Assembly: GCF_020080835.1 (NCBI RefSeq)
Contig: NC_058166.1
Location: 3,348,001-3,412,000 of the forward strand
Source: Cotesia glomerata
Taxonomy: Eukaryota; Arthropoda; Insecta; Hymenoptera; Braconidae
DNA length: 64,000 bases
Direction: 5' to 3'
The translations under genes and the position numbers were made by a program. The first letter of the stretch is position 1; each line of letters opens with the position of its first letter. Under the pieces are notes generated by a model, which was given only the letters and a program-made list of their open reading frames with translations, had not been told where the DNA came from and did no database searches. Positions 11,177 to 27,879 of this stretch are shown here, one piece after another.

Positions 11177-12241
11177 CCACAGATTCGGTAGAATCTGGCG
11201 CCAAGTTCCGTTCAAATCCGTTGTAAACGGAGCGCCAGACTACCGAGTGTGTTTACTGTAAGCAGAACGGTATTTCGAGGTTGCAAAATTTTATTTAACT
11301 CTACGGTACATCTTGTTCCTAAATTTTATATTATAACAGTAATTCATACTTTATTTTACTGATATCAATTAATTATATTCAATTATAACAATTAATCTAC
11401 TTGAAATTATTAAATTTTATCAGCACAAACTATAGCAAGCTCAAAAATTTCGATCCTGACTTTTTTTCGATGTACAAAGTGACATGCCACAGACTAAGTA
11501 ATTCGAGAATGCATGGTAATAGTCCAATAGATGGGAAACTACAGTTAAAAAAATAAATTTCACAGCTTGTATCTACACCCGCCAGGGTGCGCTGCAATTA
11601 TTTTTCCATAAACTGTAGCTTCATATCAAGGGTATAGTTTGCTATAAAAAATGCAGCCAACTTGAGATTTAAGTTGGTACCAATTGCAAATTTTTATTAA
11701 TATTACAAAAAATACTAAAATCCGAACAAAAACAGTTTCACTGTAAAAAAATCGCGCCATGTCCACGTTCATAAGACTATTAAGAAAAAAAATTTTTATT
11801 TCTTTACAAAAAGATATAAAATAAAAAATTAAAAAATCCAAGTAACCGATATGGTTGTATATGATTTTTGGACATTAAAAAAAATTTTGTTGTAAATTTA
11901 AAAATTAAAAGAAACAATTTTGGAACGTACTTGGTGTGCGTCATTGTGTACTTCAATTTTTTTTAAAAGTCCTAGTAGATAAATTTTAGGAATTTCATAA
12001 AAAGTGAAATATTTCGTAACCACGCACACTAAATACGTTCCAAAATTGTTTCTTTTAATTTTTAAATTTACAAAAAAATTTTTTTTAATTTCCAAAAATC
12101 ATATACAACCATATCGGTTACTTGGATTTTTTAATTTTTTATTTTATATCTTTTTGTAAAGAAATAAAAATTTTTTTTCTTAATAGTCTTATGAACGTGT
12201 ACATGGCGCGATTTTTTTACAGTGAAACTGTTTTTGTTCGG
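11177..12241 (+). mobile_element. Element E, copy A
   Basis: It starts CCACAGATTCGG and ends TTTTTGTTCGG, flanked by AT on both sides. The left part has a sub-terminal hairpin (CGGTAGAATCTGGCGCC pairing with GGCGCCAGACTACCG, about 11186-11243). The right half (11728-12241) is a fold-back whose arms end in AGTTTCACTGTAAA. There is no credible protein frame. The other duplication arm has the same target unoccupied near 18180, so E moved after the duplication. Confidence 0.8.
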
Positions 12242-12359
12242 ATCAGATTGTACTACATGTTCTTAAAGATAAAGTATACTAATATCACAATTATAAAATA
12301 TCAGCTATCAAACAATTTTTGTAGTGTCCTTTTTTTTTTTCATTTTTCCGAAATGAAAA

Positions 12360-12594
12360 CTAAAAGTTTAAAGAATCACTGGTACAAACTCAATTCTGCA
12401 AGCAATTTCTTTTCAATCTATTCTTTTCAATTATAGAATCAATTTTACGTTTAACACTCTGAGTGATTAGCAAATCCGTTGGAGAGTTGTAGAAATCACT
12501 CATTTCGTCAAAATCATCTCCACCGGATGAAAACATTTTGATCATCAGATATTTATTATTCGACCCACGACAGACCAATGGAAACCCTTCTTCT
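12360..12594 (-). pseudogene. Orphan copy of serine-protease-homologue exon 5
   Basis: The minus-strand frame reads like the last exon of the gene at 13598-18062: FPLVC, the NNKYLM..KMFSS block, DFY and TDLLITQSVKR all recur. The acceptor AG is altered, the frame ends early at a TGA after NCLQN, and exons 1-4 are absent nearby. It is a by-product of the inverted segmental duplication and is not expected to be expressed as protein. Confidence 0.85.
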
Positions 12595-12599
12595 ACATT

Positions 12600-13500
12600 A
12601 CATAACTTCTATATTACATAAAACTGTACTACTTAAAATTTATAATTGAGCTGATTTTTAAAGAGAACTTTTAGGAAATTTTAAGCTTTAATAATTTCAT
12701 TGGAGACTTGGAAAAAAAAATATTCGGTTTTTTTACATCACCCTTTTATTCATATATTGTACGCAAAAGTAAAATAATTCCTGTAAAATTATAACGCATT
12801 GTGATAACGGTAATATTAAACCAGAAATGTAGAGAAAAAGTACAAGGCGCGAGTCGTTTTAATTATCATTAACAAGACCTCGGGTATAACTCAAAATTAC
12901 GCGTTTGAATGTGATAATACGTATAACTACACAAGTAGAGATACTATGTGTGAGTGATGCTCATAAGCATCGTTACTAACTACAATTATATATCCTGGTA
13001 TAAATCTCTTTTTACTTTTTCAAGACCAGAATTAAACTCTATTCTTAATCAGTCATGTTAAATAATTGGGATAAATATTTATATTTAAAACTCCTTCACT
13101 CGTTTTATAATAATTAAAAATTTTTATTCTTGATGTTGGATAAACGCTAATAAATTTATTTATAAATTTAAACTTTTAATAATAGTAACTATAATAATAT
13201 CCGTTTGTTAATGCTTATGGTCTTAAAGATAATTATTGATAATAAACGCTTTATTTTCTTTTATATTTACGGCAGTTCTGTGGAAAATTTGATGATAAAA
13301 CAATTATATCATTAATTGTAAAATAAAATTATCTGCTACGAATGTTCATAAGTGATTAGATGATCAGTTAATAGGACCCGAAATTATGAAAAGTTTATTT
13401 ACTTTTAATGGATAACGATGCGATTGATATAAAAAAGTAATAAAAGCTATAATTGTATCGTATTAAAAAGCATTATTGATCTATTTATGATTTGTAGTGG
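12600..13500. other. Upstream region of the serine-protease homologue
   Basis: AT-rich DNA without repeats or exons that I can identify. It should contain distal promoter sequence of the gene starting at 13598. Confidence 0.4.
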
Positions 13501-13511
13501 ATATATAAATA
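13501..13511 (+). promoter_or_regulatory. TATA box of the serine-protease homologue
   Basis: ATATATAAATA lies about 97 bases upstream of the ATG at 13598. That leaves room for a transcription start near 13530 and a short leader. Predicted from sequence only. Confidence 0.5.
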
Positions 13512-13597
13512 AATTTCTTTGCCAGAAATATGTCTCTAATATTAAGTCACTATTAGTGATTCAAATAAGTTTATAATTTTAAAATAAAAACGCGACA

Positions 13598-18062
<4,465 letters not shown>

Positions 18063-18590
18063 TTTTCTTTTCGGAAAAATGAAAAAAAATGTATACTACA
18101 GAAATTGTTTGATAGCTAATAATTTTATAATTGTTATATTACTATATTTTATCTTAAAGAACATGTAGTTCAGTCTGATATGGGTAAGTCTGGACCAATG
18201 GCACCAAATGCGAATTGAACATATCGGTTTGTTTATTTGAAACACTTGTAAAATGCACTCTAGAAGGTTATCAGACTGATTACTTTAAGCACTGCTTAAA
18301 AAAATTAAACTAGATAATTTACTTTTGGCACTCCTTTGCGGCCTACATCAAAGTATAGTAAATAAAATTTTTTGTTGATAATTAGTTTTCTACCCTAATC
18401 TAGCTGCATTTTAATAATTCTGGCTTATAAGTAATCTAAACTAAAATAAAGAAGAACAAAAAAGTTAAATCAATCTCAAAGATTATATGGTTGTATGTTT
18501 ATTATTAATTTCTTTAGTAAAGTTTATTTAGTTGACTATATGATGGGTCCTGAGATAAGGCAGTTTTACGCGCAAACACTACCTATTCAT

Positions 18591-20546
18591 TAGGGTGGGC
18601 CAAAAAAAACTGTTAATTTTTTTTTCTTTAGCTACCGCGAAAATATCGTCCAAGATGACGAAAAAAAAATTCTGGTAGAGTTTGAGCTCTTAATATCAAT
18701 ATCTAGAGGTGTCACATGGTGATTTTTGATTTCTCATTTAAATAACACGGGAATTTTTTTTTTTTTTTTTGAATTTTGATGTATCTCAACGAGTTATTGT
18801 GTGGTAAAAACAAATAGATATTTTTGTAGGAAATTGGACGGCCTATAAAAAAGGTCGGATATAATTTTTCGCTAAGTCAATTCGGTTAAAAGTTATTCGC
18901 AGTTAAAATTCAACTTAAAATAATATACGATGACTTTCACAATTTTTTATACTTTTTAACAATAAAACGGCTTAAAATCATTAAACAACATATTTTTCGT
19001 GATTTTTCTCGTTTTTACTTCCCAAATTTATTGAGAAAAACTTATGTTATATGATAACCTACTCCCAATACGGATTGCGGGGGTGGGTGTTAACAATGAA
19101 AATTTTAAATTTACTAGCTATAGTTCCTACAGACTTAATTTGGTAGTAGTCTTTTATTGGTCATGTAGAGATCATCTTAATACGGATTTCAATAAATTCT
19201 ACTTCCTTTTCTGTGTACAGAAATAAAATTTGCGAGAACCTCAAGAGAAACAGGAAATTCCAGAAATGGTCTCCAGGGTCAACCGATTTGAATATTTTTT
19301 TTTCTTAATAATTAGATATCAGCTAAAAACAAATTTCGCGATAATTTACTTCATATGCTGACTGTGTCAGAGAGATGTGTAGAATAGAAAAAATGTTGTT
19401 GTTTATAAACTAGGATTTTTTGAGACATGAAATTTAGGATAAGTCTATTGGGTTTCAATGAAATTTTCTAAAAATTTCCTTACAAAAATCGTCTCTCTGG
19501 CAGCAGGGGAAAAGTCATTGTAAGGTTATTAAAACTTAATATTAATGATAGTTATTCAGTCAACGGACTAAGAATTTTACATACATGCATGGAAATAACA
19601 TGTTATTTTTGCTGATCACATAACCGATAAATTTTTCTTATTGCGAGATCGCGGGTTTGTAACAGATGAAAATGAATGAATTTTCCAAACATTTGATATA
19701 TAAAAAATAAATTTGGCTAATTATTTAAATAGAATTTGTAAAAAACATATTAAATTTATTTTATATAAAAAATGATGTCACTGAAAAAATTTTGAATAAC
19801 AGAAAAATTCTTCGCATTTGAAGCTAGTTAGATTTCAACTTCACTTATGAGACTTGCAATGACTTCAGCTAAAACTTTCAATGCTCCATTTGGAATCTGT
19901 GCAAATCAAAACAATACTCCAATTAAATTTCAAGTCCAGATCTAAAAATGCACTTCTACAAAGCGCTCAGCGAATCAAAAGGGTAACAGCAAATTAATAA
20001 ATAATAGATATAATCGCATCAAAAATCTTTACAGTACTTCCGACTACATTGAAATCAGTTTTCAACGCTTTTATTCGAATTGTGTGCTATATGACATAAG
20101 TTTTTCTCAATAATTTTGGCAAGAAAAAACGAGAAAAATCACAAAAAATATGTCGTTTTATGATTTTAAGCCGTTTTATTGTTAAAAAGTATAAAAAATT
20201 GTGAAAGATCGTATATTATTTTAAGTTGAACTTTAACTGCGAATAACTTTTAATCGAGTTGACTTAGCGAAAAATTATATCAGACCTTTTTTGTAGGCCG
20301 TTCAATTTTATACAAAAATATTTATTTATTTTTACCTCACAATAACTCGTTGAGATACATCAAAATTAAAAAAAAAAAAAAAAATCCCGTGTTATTTAAA
20401 TGAGAAATCAAAAATCACCATCTGACACCTCTAGATATTGATATTAAGAGCTCAAACTCTACCAGAATTTTTTTTTCGTCATCTTGGACGATATTTTCGC
20501 GGTAGCTAAAGAAAAAAAAATTAAAAGTGTTTTTTGGCCGACCCTA
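18591..20546. mobile_element. Large fold-back element F, TAGGGTGGGCC ends
   Basis: The ends TAGGGTGGGCCAAAAAA and TTTTTTGGCCGACCCTA are inverted. The arms (18591 to about 19052, and about 20084-20546) are near-identical over 460 bases, sharing the blocks GCTACCGCGAAAATATCGTC and ATGTATCTCAACGAG. The 1-kb centre has no recognisable gene and contains GGTCTCCAGGGTCAACCG, echoing the end of repeat R. Arm A has no such element at the matching site near 10758. Confidence 0.8.
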
Positions 20547-20550
20547 CTAT

Positions 20551-21594
20551 CCACAGATTCGGTAGAATCTGGCGCCAAGTTCCGTTCAAATCTGCTGTAA
20601 ACGGAGCGCCAGACTACCGACTATGTTTACTGTAAGCAGAACGGTATTTTGAGGTTGCAAAATTTTATTTAATTCTACGGTATCTTTTTTTCCTAAATTG
20701 TATATTATAACAGTAATTCATACTTTATTTGACTGTTATTAATTAATTATATTCACTTATAACAATTAATCTAATTGAAATTATTAAATTTAATCAGCAC
20801 AAACTATAGCAACGCAAAAATTTCGATCCTGACTTTTTTTCGATGGGCAAAGTGATCTGCCACAGACTAAATAATTCGAGAATGCATAGTAATCCTTCAT
20901 TAGATGGGAAACTACAGTTAAAAAAAGATATTTCACAGCTTGCATCTACATCCGCCAGGGTGCGCTGGAATTATTTTTACATAAACTGTAGTTTCAAGGG
21001 GATAGTTTGCTATAAAAAATGCAACCAACGCGAGATTTAAGTTGGTACCAATTGTAAATTTTTATTATAATTACAAAAAATACTAAAATCCGAATAAAAA
21101 CAGTTTCACTGTAAAAAATCGCGCCAAGTCCACGTTCATAAGACTATTAAGAAAAAAAAATTTGTTTTTTTCTTTACAAAAATATATAAAATTAAAAAAT
21201 CCAAGTAACCGATATGATTGTTTATGATTTTCGGAAATTAAAAAAAATTGTGTTATAAATTTAAAAATTAAGAAAAAAATTTTGGAACGTACTTGGTGTG
21301 CGTCATTGTGTATTTAAATTTTTTTAAAGTCCTAGTAAATAGATTTTACGAATTTCATTAAAAGTAAAATATTTTGCAACCGCGCACACTAAATATGTTC
21401 CAAATTTTTTTTTTAATTTTTAAATTTGTAACAAAATTTTTTTTAATTTCCGAAAATCATAGACAATCATATCGGTTACTTGGATTTTTTAATTTTATAT
21501 ATTTTTGTAAAGAAAAAAACAAATTTTTTTTTCTTAATAGTCTTATGAACGTGGACTTGGCGCGATTTTTTACAGTGAAACTGTTTTTGTTCGG
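20551..21594 (+). mobile_element. Element E, copy B
   Basis: It is collinear with copy A: the same CCACAGATTCGG start, hairpin, fold-back right half and TTGTTCGG end, again flanked by AT. The matching site in arm A reads CCTATTTATTT uninterrupted (reverse of 10749-10760), giving a clean empty site with a two-base AT duplication. Confidence 0.8.
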
Positions 21595-21693
21595 ATTTAT
21601 TTATCATCTTGTTATTTATTTTCAATGATTAAATTTAAAAATAAAAGAATAAATTTTCAAAGGAATATTATTTACAGTAATTGGAAAAAATAG

Positions 21694-21935
21694 GCCCGGA
21701 AAAAAATTTTGAAATTATTCAAAATTTATATTATTTTAATAAAATTATTATAATATAAAAATTATGATAATGATACTTGTATCACACCCACAATTTTCCT
21801 GAAAAACAAGCGCCTCCAAAATGATCGCTCCATTTTTTGTTACAAAAAAAAAATATTATTATCATTATAATTTCTATATTATAATAATTTTAATGAAGTA
21901 ATAGGAATTTTTCATAACTTTAAAATTTTTTCCGT
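21694..21935. mobile_element. MITE with CCCGGAAAAAA termini, copy 2
   Basis: Counterpart of 10425-10662 in arm B, with the same inverted termini and the same centre in reverse orientation. Confidence 0.75.
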
Positions 21936-22060
21936 GATTTATTATTTACGTACTTCTGACATGTTTCATGATTTTTTATTCAATAATTATTTGATCAAAA
22001 AGCGTCCCAGTATCTTGTTCAAAATTTAAATATTTGCCTGTCCATGTTCTTAAAAATTAG

Positions 22061-23344
22061 TCTATATTTGTATCTGATACTGTCTAAATAAAAAATTTTA
22101 ATTTAATCTATGAAACTATTGAAATACCGTAATTTTTAGAAATTGTTTATAAATTTTTTTCAGAACATTAATTTCTCACGCGTGTTTATTAAAAAGTTTT
22201 GAGTCTTTAAATCGTTAAATAAAAATAATTATCATGAATTTAACGCAGTTTTTCTTTATCTATTGACTTTTTTAATTATCTATTGATCCTTTCCTATCTT
22301 CAGCCAAGTTTCTCTTTCTCCAGCTTTTCTCCGTCTACATTAAAGCCATAAAAAGCTTCGGATATCCGAGTGGTGAGTCTTATCCCCCTGGCCTCTCTTC
22401 CTCTTATTTGTCTTCATTTTCAGTCATCATCCAGCAAACATTAAAATAGGCTCGTGTTGTATGTAAACTCACAGATAACAAAAATATTCATAAACTTTTC
22501 GCAATAACTGACTGTTTCACGAAGTAACCGTGACATTAGCATAGTAATGAATATTATTACATTTTGGGTATATGCCCCTACGATGTTTAATTCCATCTTG
22601 CTAGTCGTAAAGATAATAAGTGAGGTTGGGGAAGGGTTCAGATTGTCTGCAACAGTATAGGACGAAACATAGTTCTGAAAATCATGAGTCGCGGGTCACG
22701 ATGGAGGGGTGCTAGGCGGGGGCAAGAACGACGGAAAGGGGAAGATGAATGAAGGGTGGCAAAGGACAACACACAATGTGTAATATGAGCGAGCGAATTA
22801 GACGGAAAATTAAAAAGAGTTGACAAGGATGAACTGAATAACTTTGCCTGAGTAGAGTGAAATGAACAAGGAGAAAATGTGTGACAGAATGAAAGAGAAG
22901 GATAGAGTGGGAGTAAGTACTGAAGATTCTCACTACACTCACTAGGTTTAAGAGGCTCGCTAAGAGTAAATATAAACTTGGTAAAGTGACAAAGATAATT
23001 CTAATAAAAGCGACTGAGACAGAGCGTTGTTGTATACTGATTCGCTCACGCTATTGCTTTCATTTTAAGGATTTCTGCGCATGCAAAATACTCTTGCTTT
23101 AACTGGATCAAGTTTAAGAATGCTGTTGGCTTACTCATAATTAGACTTAATTTCTTGCATATTCTCGTGTATAGACCATTACTGGGAATATCGCCGAATT
23201 TTAACTCTAAGAAATTATGAAAGTATACTTTTTACATAATTCACATTTAAAAAAATTTATATTTCAAAATGAAAATGTCCAGCGACGTGTTATTAAATTG
23301 ATTTTTAACAACAAATTCTTTATCATTATGAAATTCAATAAAGC
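22061..23344. other. Gene-free region, GC-richer patch at 22600-22950
   Basis: No splice-consistent exon or repeat pair was found. A less AT-rich patch at about 22620-22950 keeps short open frames on the minus strand, but they have no domain and no methionine context that I trust. Confidence 0.4.
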
Positions 23345-23545
23345 AAAAAAAAAAAAAATAAAAAAACAAAGTAATTCAAAAAAATGTAATAAAATTACAC
23401 AAAAATCATAGCGCAGCTAAGATATATTTGCTCTCGTTATTTGAATTAAAAATGTAATATTTTGATTTAAATTTATTTTCATTAATATTCGAGTTAAATT
23501 TCGTTTGGACATAAATATTTGGCTTCTATGAATTATTAATTTTTC
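23345..23545. repeat. Direct repeat, left of the modular cysteine-rich gene
   Basis: It resembles 27880-28085 in the same orientation. Blocks GGCTTCTATGAATTAT and ACATAAATATTTGGC are shared, as are the preceding A-run and AATCATA. The two copies flank the gene at 23925-26755. Confidence 0.6.
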
Positions 23546-23802
23546 TTCAAAACACTCTTACACCAGAATTTATTCTTATCAATCGATCTTTTAACTTGTT
23601 AAAATTTAATTGAAAAAAAAACAAAGTAATTAAGCATTGGAATGTCACAACTATAATTTATCACACAGAAACTCTAATGACTTTATTTTTCAAATGATTA
23701 GTAGACACGTGACCATTACATACGCTTACTGATAATAAACATTCAATTTAATGCGACATAAATTTTGATTGGGTCAAAAAAAATAGGCAGAATCTTAGAT
23801 CG

Positions 23803-23812
23803 TATATAAAAA
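23803..23812 (+). promoter_or_regulatory. TATA box of the modular cysteine-rich gene
   Basis: TATATAAAAA about 120 bases before the ATG at 23925, followed at about 23816 by an initiator-like TTCAG. Prediction only. Confidence 0.55.
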
Positions 23813-23924
23813 CATTCAGAACAATATAATATTTGATAGTAGTTAATTGGTTTGAGTAGTTAATTTTCTAATATTTTGAGTACATTAGTTGATTAATTTG
23901 ACTGCAGCCCTAAATAAATAGACA

Positions 23925-26755
23925 ATGGTTAGATGGTGGTTTTTGGTATGTGCAATGTTAGCACTAAAATCACTAGATGTTGCATCCTATCGAACCAAGC
24001 GAATCGAGTATGCTACCAGTATGTATTTATGTTCATCAAGCCTGATAGATGACTAAGATAAATGATTAAAATTGCGCATTTCAGGTCTTTTTGAAGAATG
24101 TGAGTCACATCGAGAATGTAAGAATTTAAAGTATACTGAATGTTGGAATGGTTATTGTCGATGCTTACCGAATTATTTCCCCCGAAAGAATAAATATCAT
24201 GCCTGTTACGGAGGTATCAATACGACCTGTGACTCTAATAACGACTGTAATGGCAACGATCAGGTGGGCTGCATTTCCAATACCTGTCAAAGTTATGAGA
24301 CGTTCTTCTCATCATCAAATACTGAAGTCATCAAGCTTTATCGCGCAGAGAGTGAGTGTTGATTGGTTTTCATTTATCAGGAAAGCTTTCAATTTTCTAG
24401 GAATAGGATCGAGATGCGCAACTGACGAAAACTGCAGTGATCTTGATAAAACACAGTGCAGAGCAGGAAAATGTAAGTGTGTCAGAGGCTACTGGCTGGA
24501 CAAAAATATTTGTAGGCCGGTTACAAACGTAATCTGTGCTGATGATTCTGACTGTGAAGAAAGGGGAACCAAATGTATTCTGGAACAATGCGTCTTACCC
24601 GAGGATTTCTTTGACGAATCAAATGCTCACAACTCAAATCTTTACACTGCAAATAGTAAGACAAATTATCATGTTCTTGGATGATAAATTGTTGATTGAT
24701 CTTTTTCATTGACGTAGACTACGGCGATATATGTGGAACTGATCACCACTGTCGAAATATCAATAATACTTAATGTATTGACGGAGTTTGTAAATGTGGA
24801 CGAGGAACTGTGATGTAAGAAAGAAAATAGTACTTTTAATTAACAGATTTGATAGACCAAGTTAATCGTCAAAAATGTTTTGCCCTCCGGGCGGAAAGTG
24901 GCAACTTTCGTCCCGCTGCGCTAAACTAAGTTGCCGCTTTCCGCCTTCGTCGGACAAAAATAGTATACACTTCTCGGGAAGTAAATAAAGAAAGCCTCAG
25001 ATCACATGTTTGTTGACCTCGGCTTCGCCTCGGCCAACAATTACATGTGATCTGAGACATTTACTTTACTTCCCTAGGTGTGTAATATACTATTTTAGTT
25101 ACATGGGGATGATCAATCATTCTGTTGTTCATGCAGAGTGCAAGCAAGTATTAAATGTTTACTGTAAGGATGATTATCAATGCACTGATTATTATAAAGC
25201 TAAATGTTTCTTCAACAATTGCTCTATTCCGAATGATTTTTTCGTACCTGAGAATGCTCACAATGTCAGCTTATATGCCGCAACATGTAAGAAAAGATAG
25301 GGCTTTTATTGCCTGAATATTGTGATATAGTAATTGAATTTCAGATCTTGGAGACGTTTGTCGAACTGATCACCATTGTCGTGACCTAGAAAATGCTCAT
25401 TGCTTTGAGGACGAATGTCGTTGTCAGAAGGGCTTTGCAAAAATTCACGATAAATGCTATAAGCTTTCGGATGTTAATTGTACTCATGATTCCACCTGCA
25501 AGAAGTATGGTCACGATTATTGGTGCCTCTTGAATGCTTGTCATCAAGAAGGCATATACTTTGATACAGCAGATATCCATCAATGGAGAGCTAAATGTAA
25601 GTTCATTTATATGACGTTACTCCTTTTACGACTACTCTTTTATATAACTTACATGGGTCGATGGTTATTGTAGAATCGATCTCAATTGTCAAAATCAACC
25701 AAACACTAGATGCCACCAAAATAAATGTCAATGTGCGTACGGTTACAAACATGAATCAGGTGAATGCAAAGAACAACCTCCTGACCACTGTTCTAGGCGT
25801 CATCCCTGCAAAGGTCGAAATAAAGAATGTATTCTTGGTTTTTGTCAAACTCCAGACTAGTTTTTCGAATGCGCAAGTGCTGAAACCTTGAATTCTTATG
25901 CTGCTAAAGGTAATAGTGACCTTTATAATGTTCTTATTATAATGTGATCATGTAATTGTGTATTATCCAATACCAAAATATTTTATTCAATAACTAACTT
26001 GTAGATTATAAGGATGTCTGTCAAAAAGACCATCACTGTCGCAATCTGGACAGTAGTATCTGTAGCAACGGAAAATGCATCTTTCTATTTGGTTTGAAGC
26101 TGCATTCTGATGTGCCTAAACCAACTGTTACAAACTGTACCTCTGATTCGGACTGCTGGCAAATAAAAACATTTTGTTTTCTTAACACGTGTCGTACCTC
26201 GGACGATTTCTTCAATACATCAACTATCGACGAATTCAATGCTTACGCTGCAAACAGTAAGAATTAATCTATTGAATTTGAACATCTTATAATTAAAGTA
26301 CTTGTTCACAGGGCAGTTTGGTCGTGTCGATTCGATCATCATTGTCGTAACTTACAAAATACTCATTGTCTGAAAAAGAAATGCAACTGCTTACCCGGAT
26401 ATGAATATGTTGAAGGCATTTGTCAAAAAGCGATCAACGTCACTTGTACAGATGATTCTGAATGCCTGTTGCCTAGATCTTACTGTTTCATCAATACATG
26501 TCTTTATCCAGAAGATTTTCTAGCGCCAGCTAATGGCTATAACATCAGTGTGTACGCCACCAAACGTAAGTTATCTCTATCAGCTTCTATCAGTTCATAT
26601 TTAATCGCGATTAATTAGATATCGATGGGTTCTGTCAAACTGATTACCATTGTCGAGAAATAGAACATTCCAAGTGTTATTATCGTAGATGCATCTGCAA
26701 GAATAAGCACTCTTCTAATGGTGGTATATGCCTTGATACTACTGGGAGTACTTAG
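23925..26755 (+). CDS. Secreted protein of tandem cysteine-rich (EB-like) modules, partly decayed
   Basis: Usable exons: 23925-24018 (signal peptide MVRWWFLVCAMLALKSLDVAS), 24085-24351, 24401-24655, 25137-25286, 25345-25596, 26005-26256, 26317-26565 and 26619-26755 (stop TAG). Internal exons are all phase 1 at both ends, and each full one encodes a module of about 84 residues: DVC..DHHCR....C....C.C..GF......C......C..D..C.......C....C. This spacing resembles EB modules of secreted insect proteins; function is unknown. Two further modules are damaged. The exon at 24718 has TAA at 24771-24773 and is followed by a hairpin transposon that separates it from its second half (25137). The exon at about 25650-25909 has TAG at 25858-25860 and no acceptor AG. 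Joining only the usable exons gives an open frame of 551 codons. The gene is therefore either an alternatively spliced survivor or a young pseudogene. Confidence 0.6.
24718..24815 (+). pseudogene. Damaged module exon 4 of the cysteine-rich gene
   Basis: The acceptor AG at 24716-24717 and the start GDICGTDHHCRN match sister modules, but TAA replaces the Lys codon before the next Cys (24771-24773). The frame decays after GRGT, and the rest of the module is displaced beyond a hairpin element. Confidence 0.75.
24873..25097. mobile_element. Structured hairpin MITE, copy 1
   Basis: Two nested stems. The first pairs GGGCGGAAAG with CTTTCCGCC. The second is a long palindrome 24958-25097 whose outer arms are AATAGTATACAC / GTGTAATATACTATT, whose inner arms are CAGATCACATGT / ACATGTGATCTG, and whose tip is CGGCTTCGCC. 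The copy at 54280-54498 is about 85-90 percent alike by eye. Confidence 0.8.
25650..25909 (+). pseudogene. Damaged module exon 7 of the cysteine-rich gene
   Basis: The reading frame follows the module pattern (DGYCRIDLNCQN...C.C.YGY...C) but the upstream AG is missing. TAG at 25858-25860 interrupts the conserved PDxFF segment. The donor GTAATA at 25910 remains. Confidence 0.75.
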
Positions 26756-27879
26756 GGAATTTTCAGTTAAGACTTGTATATCATTTATAAACAGCATGTT
26801 CGCATGAAAAATAAAAATTTCATGAACCTATAACCTTTTTTGTTGAATTATTGGAAAACTCTGTTTCATCGATATTAAATAAAAATTTAAATATCTAACA
26901 TACAAATATGTAGATAATTGTAAAATCCTGATGACAGAAAAAATATATTTTCAGGGTTTTCTACATAAAAAATCGTTTTTTCTTTTTTTATTTGCACGCC
27001 TCATAGCGCGAAACGTGAGGTAATGCTTTGCTCCCGCCTTATCAAGGTCAAGCAATTTTGTGATCTTAAAAGGTCTCTATTACAACCATATTGAACTTAT
27101 ACAACAATATGAGTAGATTTGCATCGAGAAAAATACTTGAAGTAAACTATTTCATACTTTTTAAAAATCATTTTATGTTGCTACTTTGAAATTAAAACTT
27201 TGAAACATTGACTGGTCAATTTCATAGGTTGTGAGGGAGAGGGAAAGTCGGAAGTTGGATAAATCAGTCACTAATAACACTTCGATATAAGTATTAGTTG
27301 GAGGTATTCAAATAAGAGATTTCTTTATAGTAATCAAGTCTCATTCAATTCAAATAAATGGATCTCTGCAAGTACTGGAAAAATTAATAATTTATAGAAT
27401 AAAAATTTTTTTTTGGTAGCAGAAGAATTGTAATGTGAAGCCGAGTTAATCCGAAGATTAAATTATCTTATGAATCAAATATCAGCTTATTTTACAATAA
27501 ATTGTCACACTTTATTTCAGAAAATTTTCTATTGAACGTCAAAAAATTAATTCATTATCAATTGAATGTACGATATTTTCTTTGAATTGCCGATATTGTT
27601 TGTATTCATATTCAATTAACAGCCAAGACCAGTGATTGCAGTTTCAATCGGCTTAGCAAAACGAATGGAAATTTTGAAAAAACGTTTTTAGAGATAATAG
27701 ATAATTTAATAAACTATTTCACCACAAAGCGTTTTTTTCAAAAATTTCATTCGTTTCATGAAACCAATCGAAACTGCAATTGCTCTGCTGTTGGGAGTGC
27801 GACAGAGATAGTTCCGTTGAACTCCGTGAGAGCAAAGCGAGAAAAAGATGGTTTTGCCTGTTAAGCAAAAAAAAAAAAA
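26756..27879. other. 3' flank of the modular gene, no gene seen
   Basis: A polyadenylation-like AAATAAAAA lies near 26808, about 50 bases after the stop. At 26995-27017 a hairpin-like GCCTCATAGCGCGAAACGTGAGG resembles the sequence at 59418-59443. The rest is AT-rich with no exon. Confidence 0.45.

Larger units (their letters stand above)
9440..12594 (-). repeat. Inverted segmental duplication, arm A
   Basis: Read in reverse, this segment matches 17826-22060. It contains a dead copy of the last exon of the serine-protease homologue (12360-12594), then the gene's 3' flank (12242-12360), a block 10758-11176 matching 18183-18590, and a block 9440-10758 matching 21595-22060. Element E and a fold-back element interrupt it at positions that are empty in arm B. 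A short stretch is also repeated locally (around 10204-10265 and 10368-10420). Confidence 0.8.

Noticed and set aside
11626..12436. A protein starting MDFLIFYFISFCKEI on both strands, again near 21374
   Set aside because: These are the two arms of the fold-back in element E translated on opposite strands; AT-rich, without homology or splice context.
18591..20546. Transposase gene in the centre of fold-back element F
   Set aside because: Only short frames with no DDE or other catalytic pattern; the element is treated as non-autonomous.
22638..22942. Overlapping minus-strand frames rich in Ser, Leu and His
   Set aside because: No domain, no splice partners and no similarity to other genes here; likely chance in a less AT-rich patch.
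23217..23411. Lysine/asparagine-rich 64-residue frame
   Set aside because: Translation of an A-rich stretch lying in the direct repeat upstream of the modular gene.
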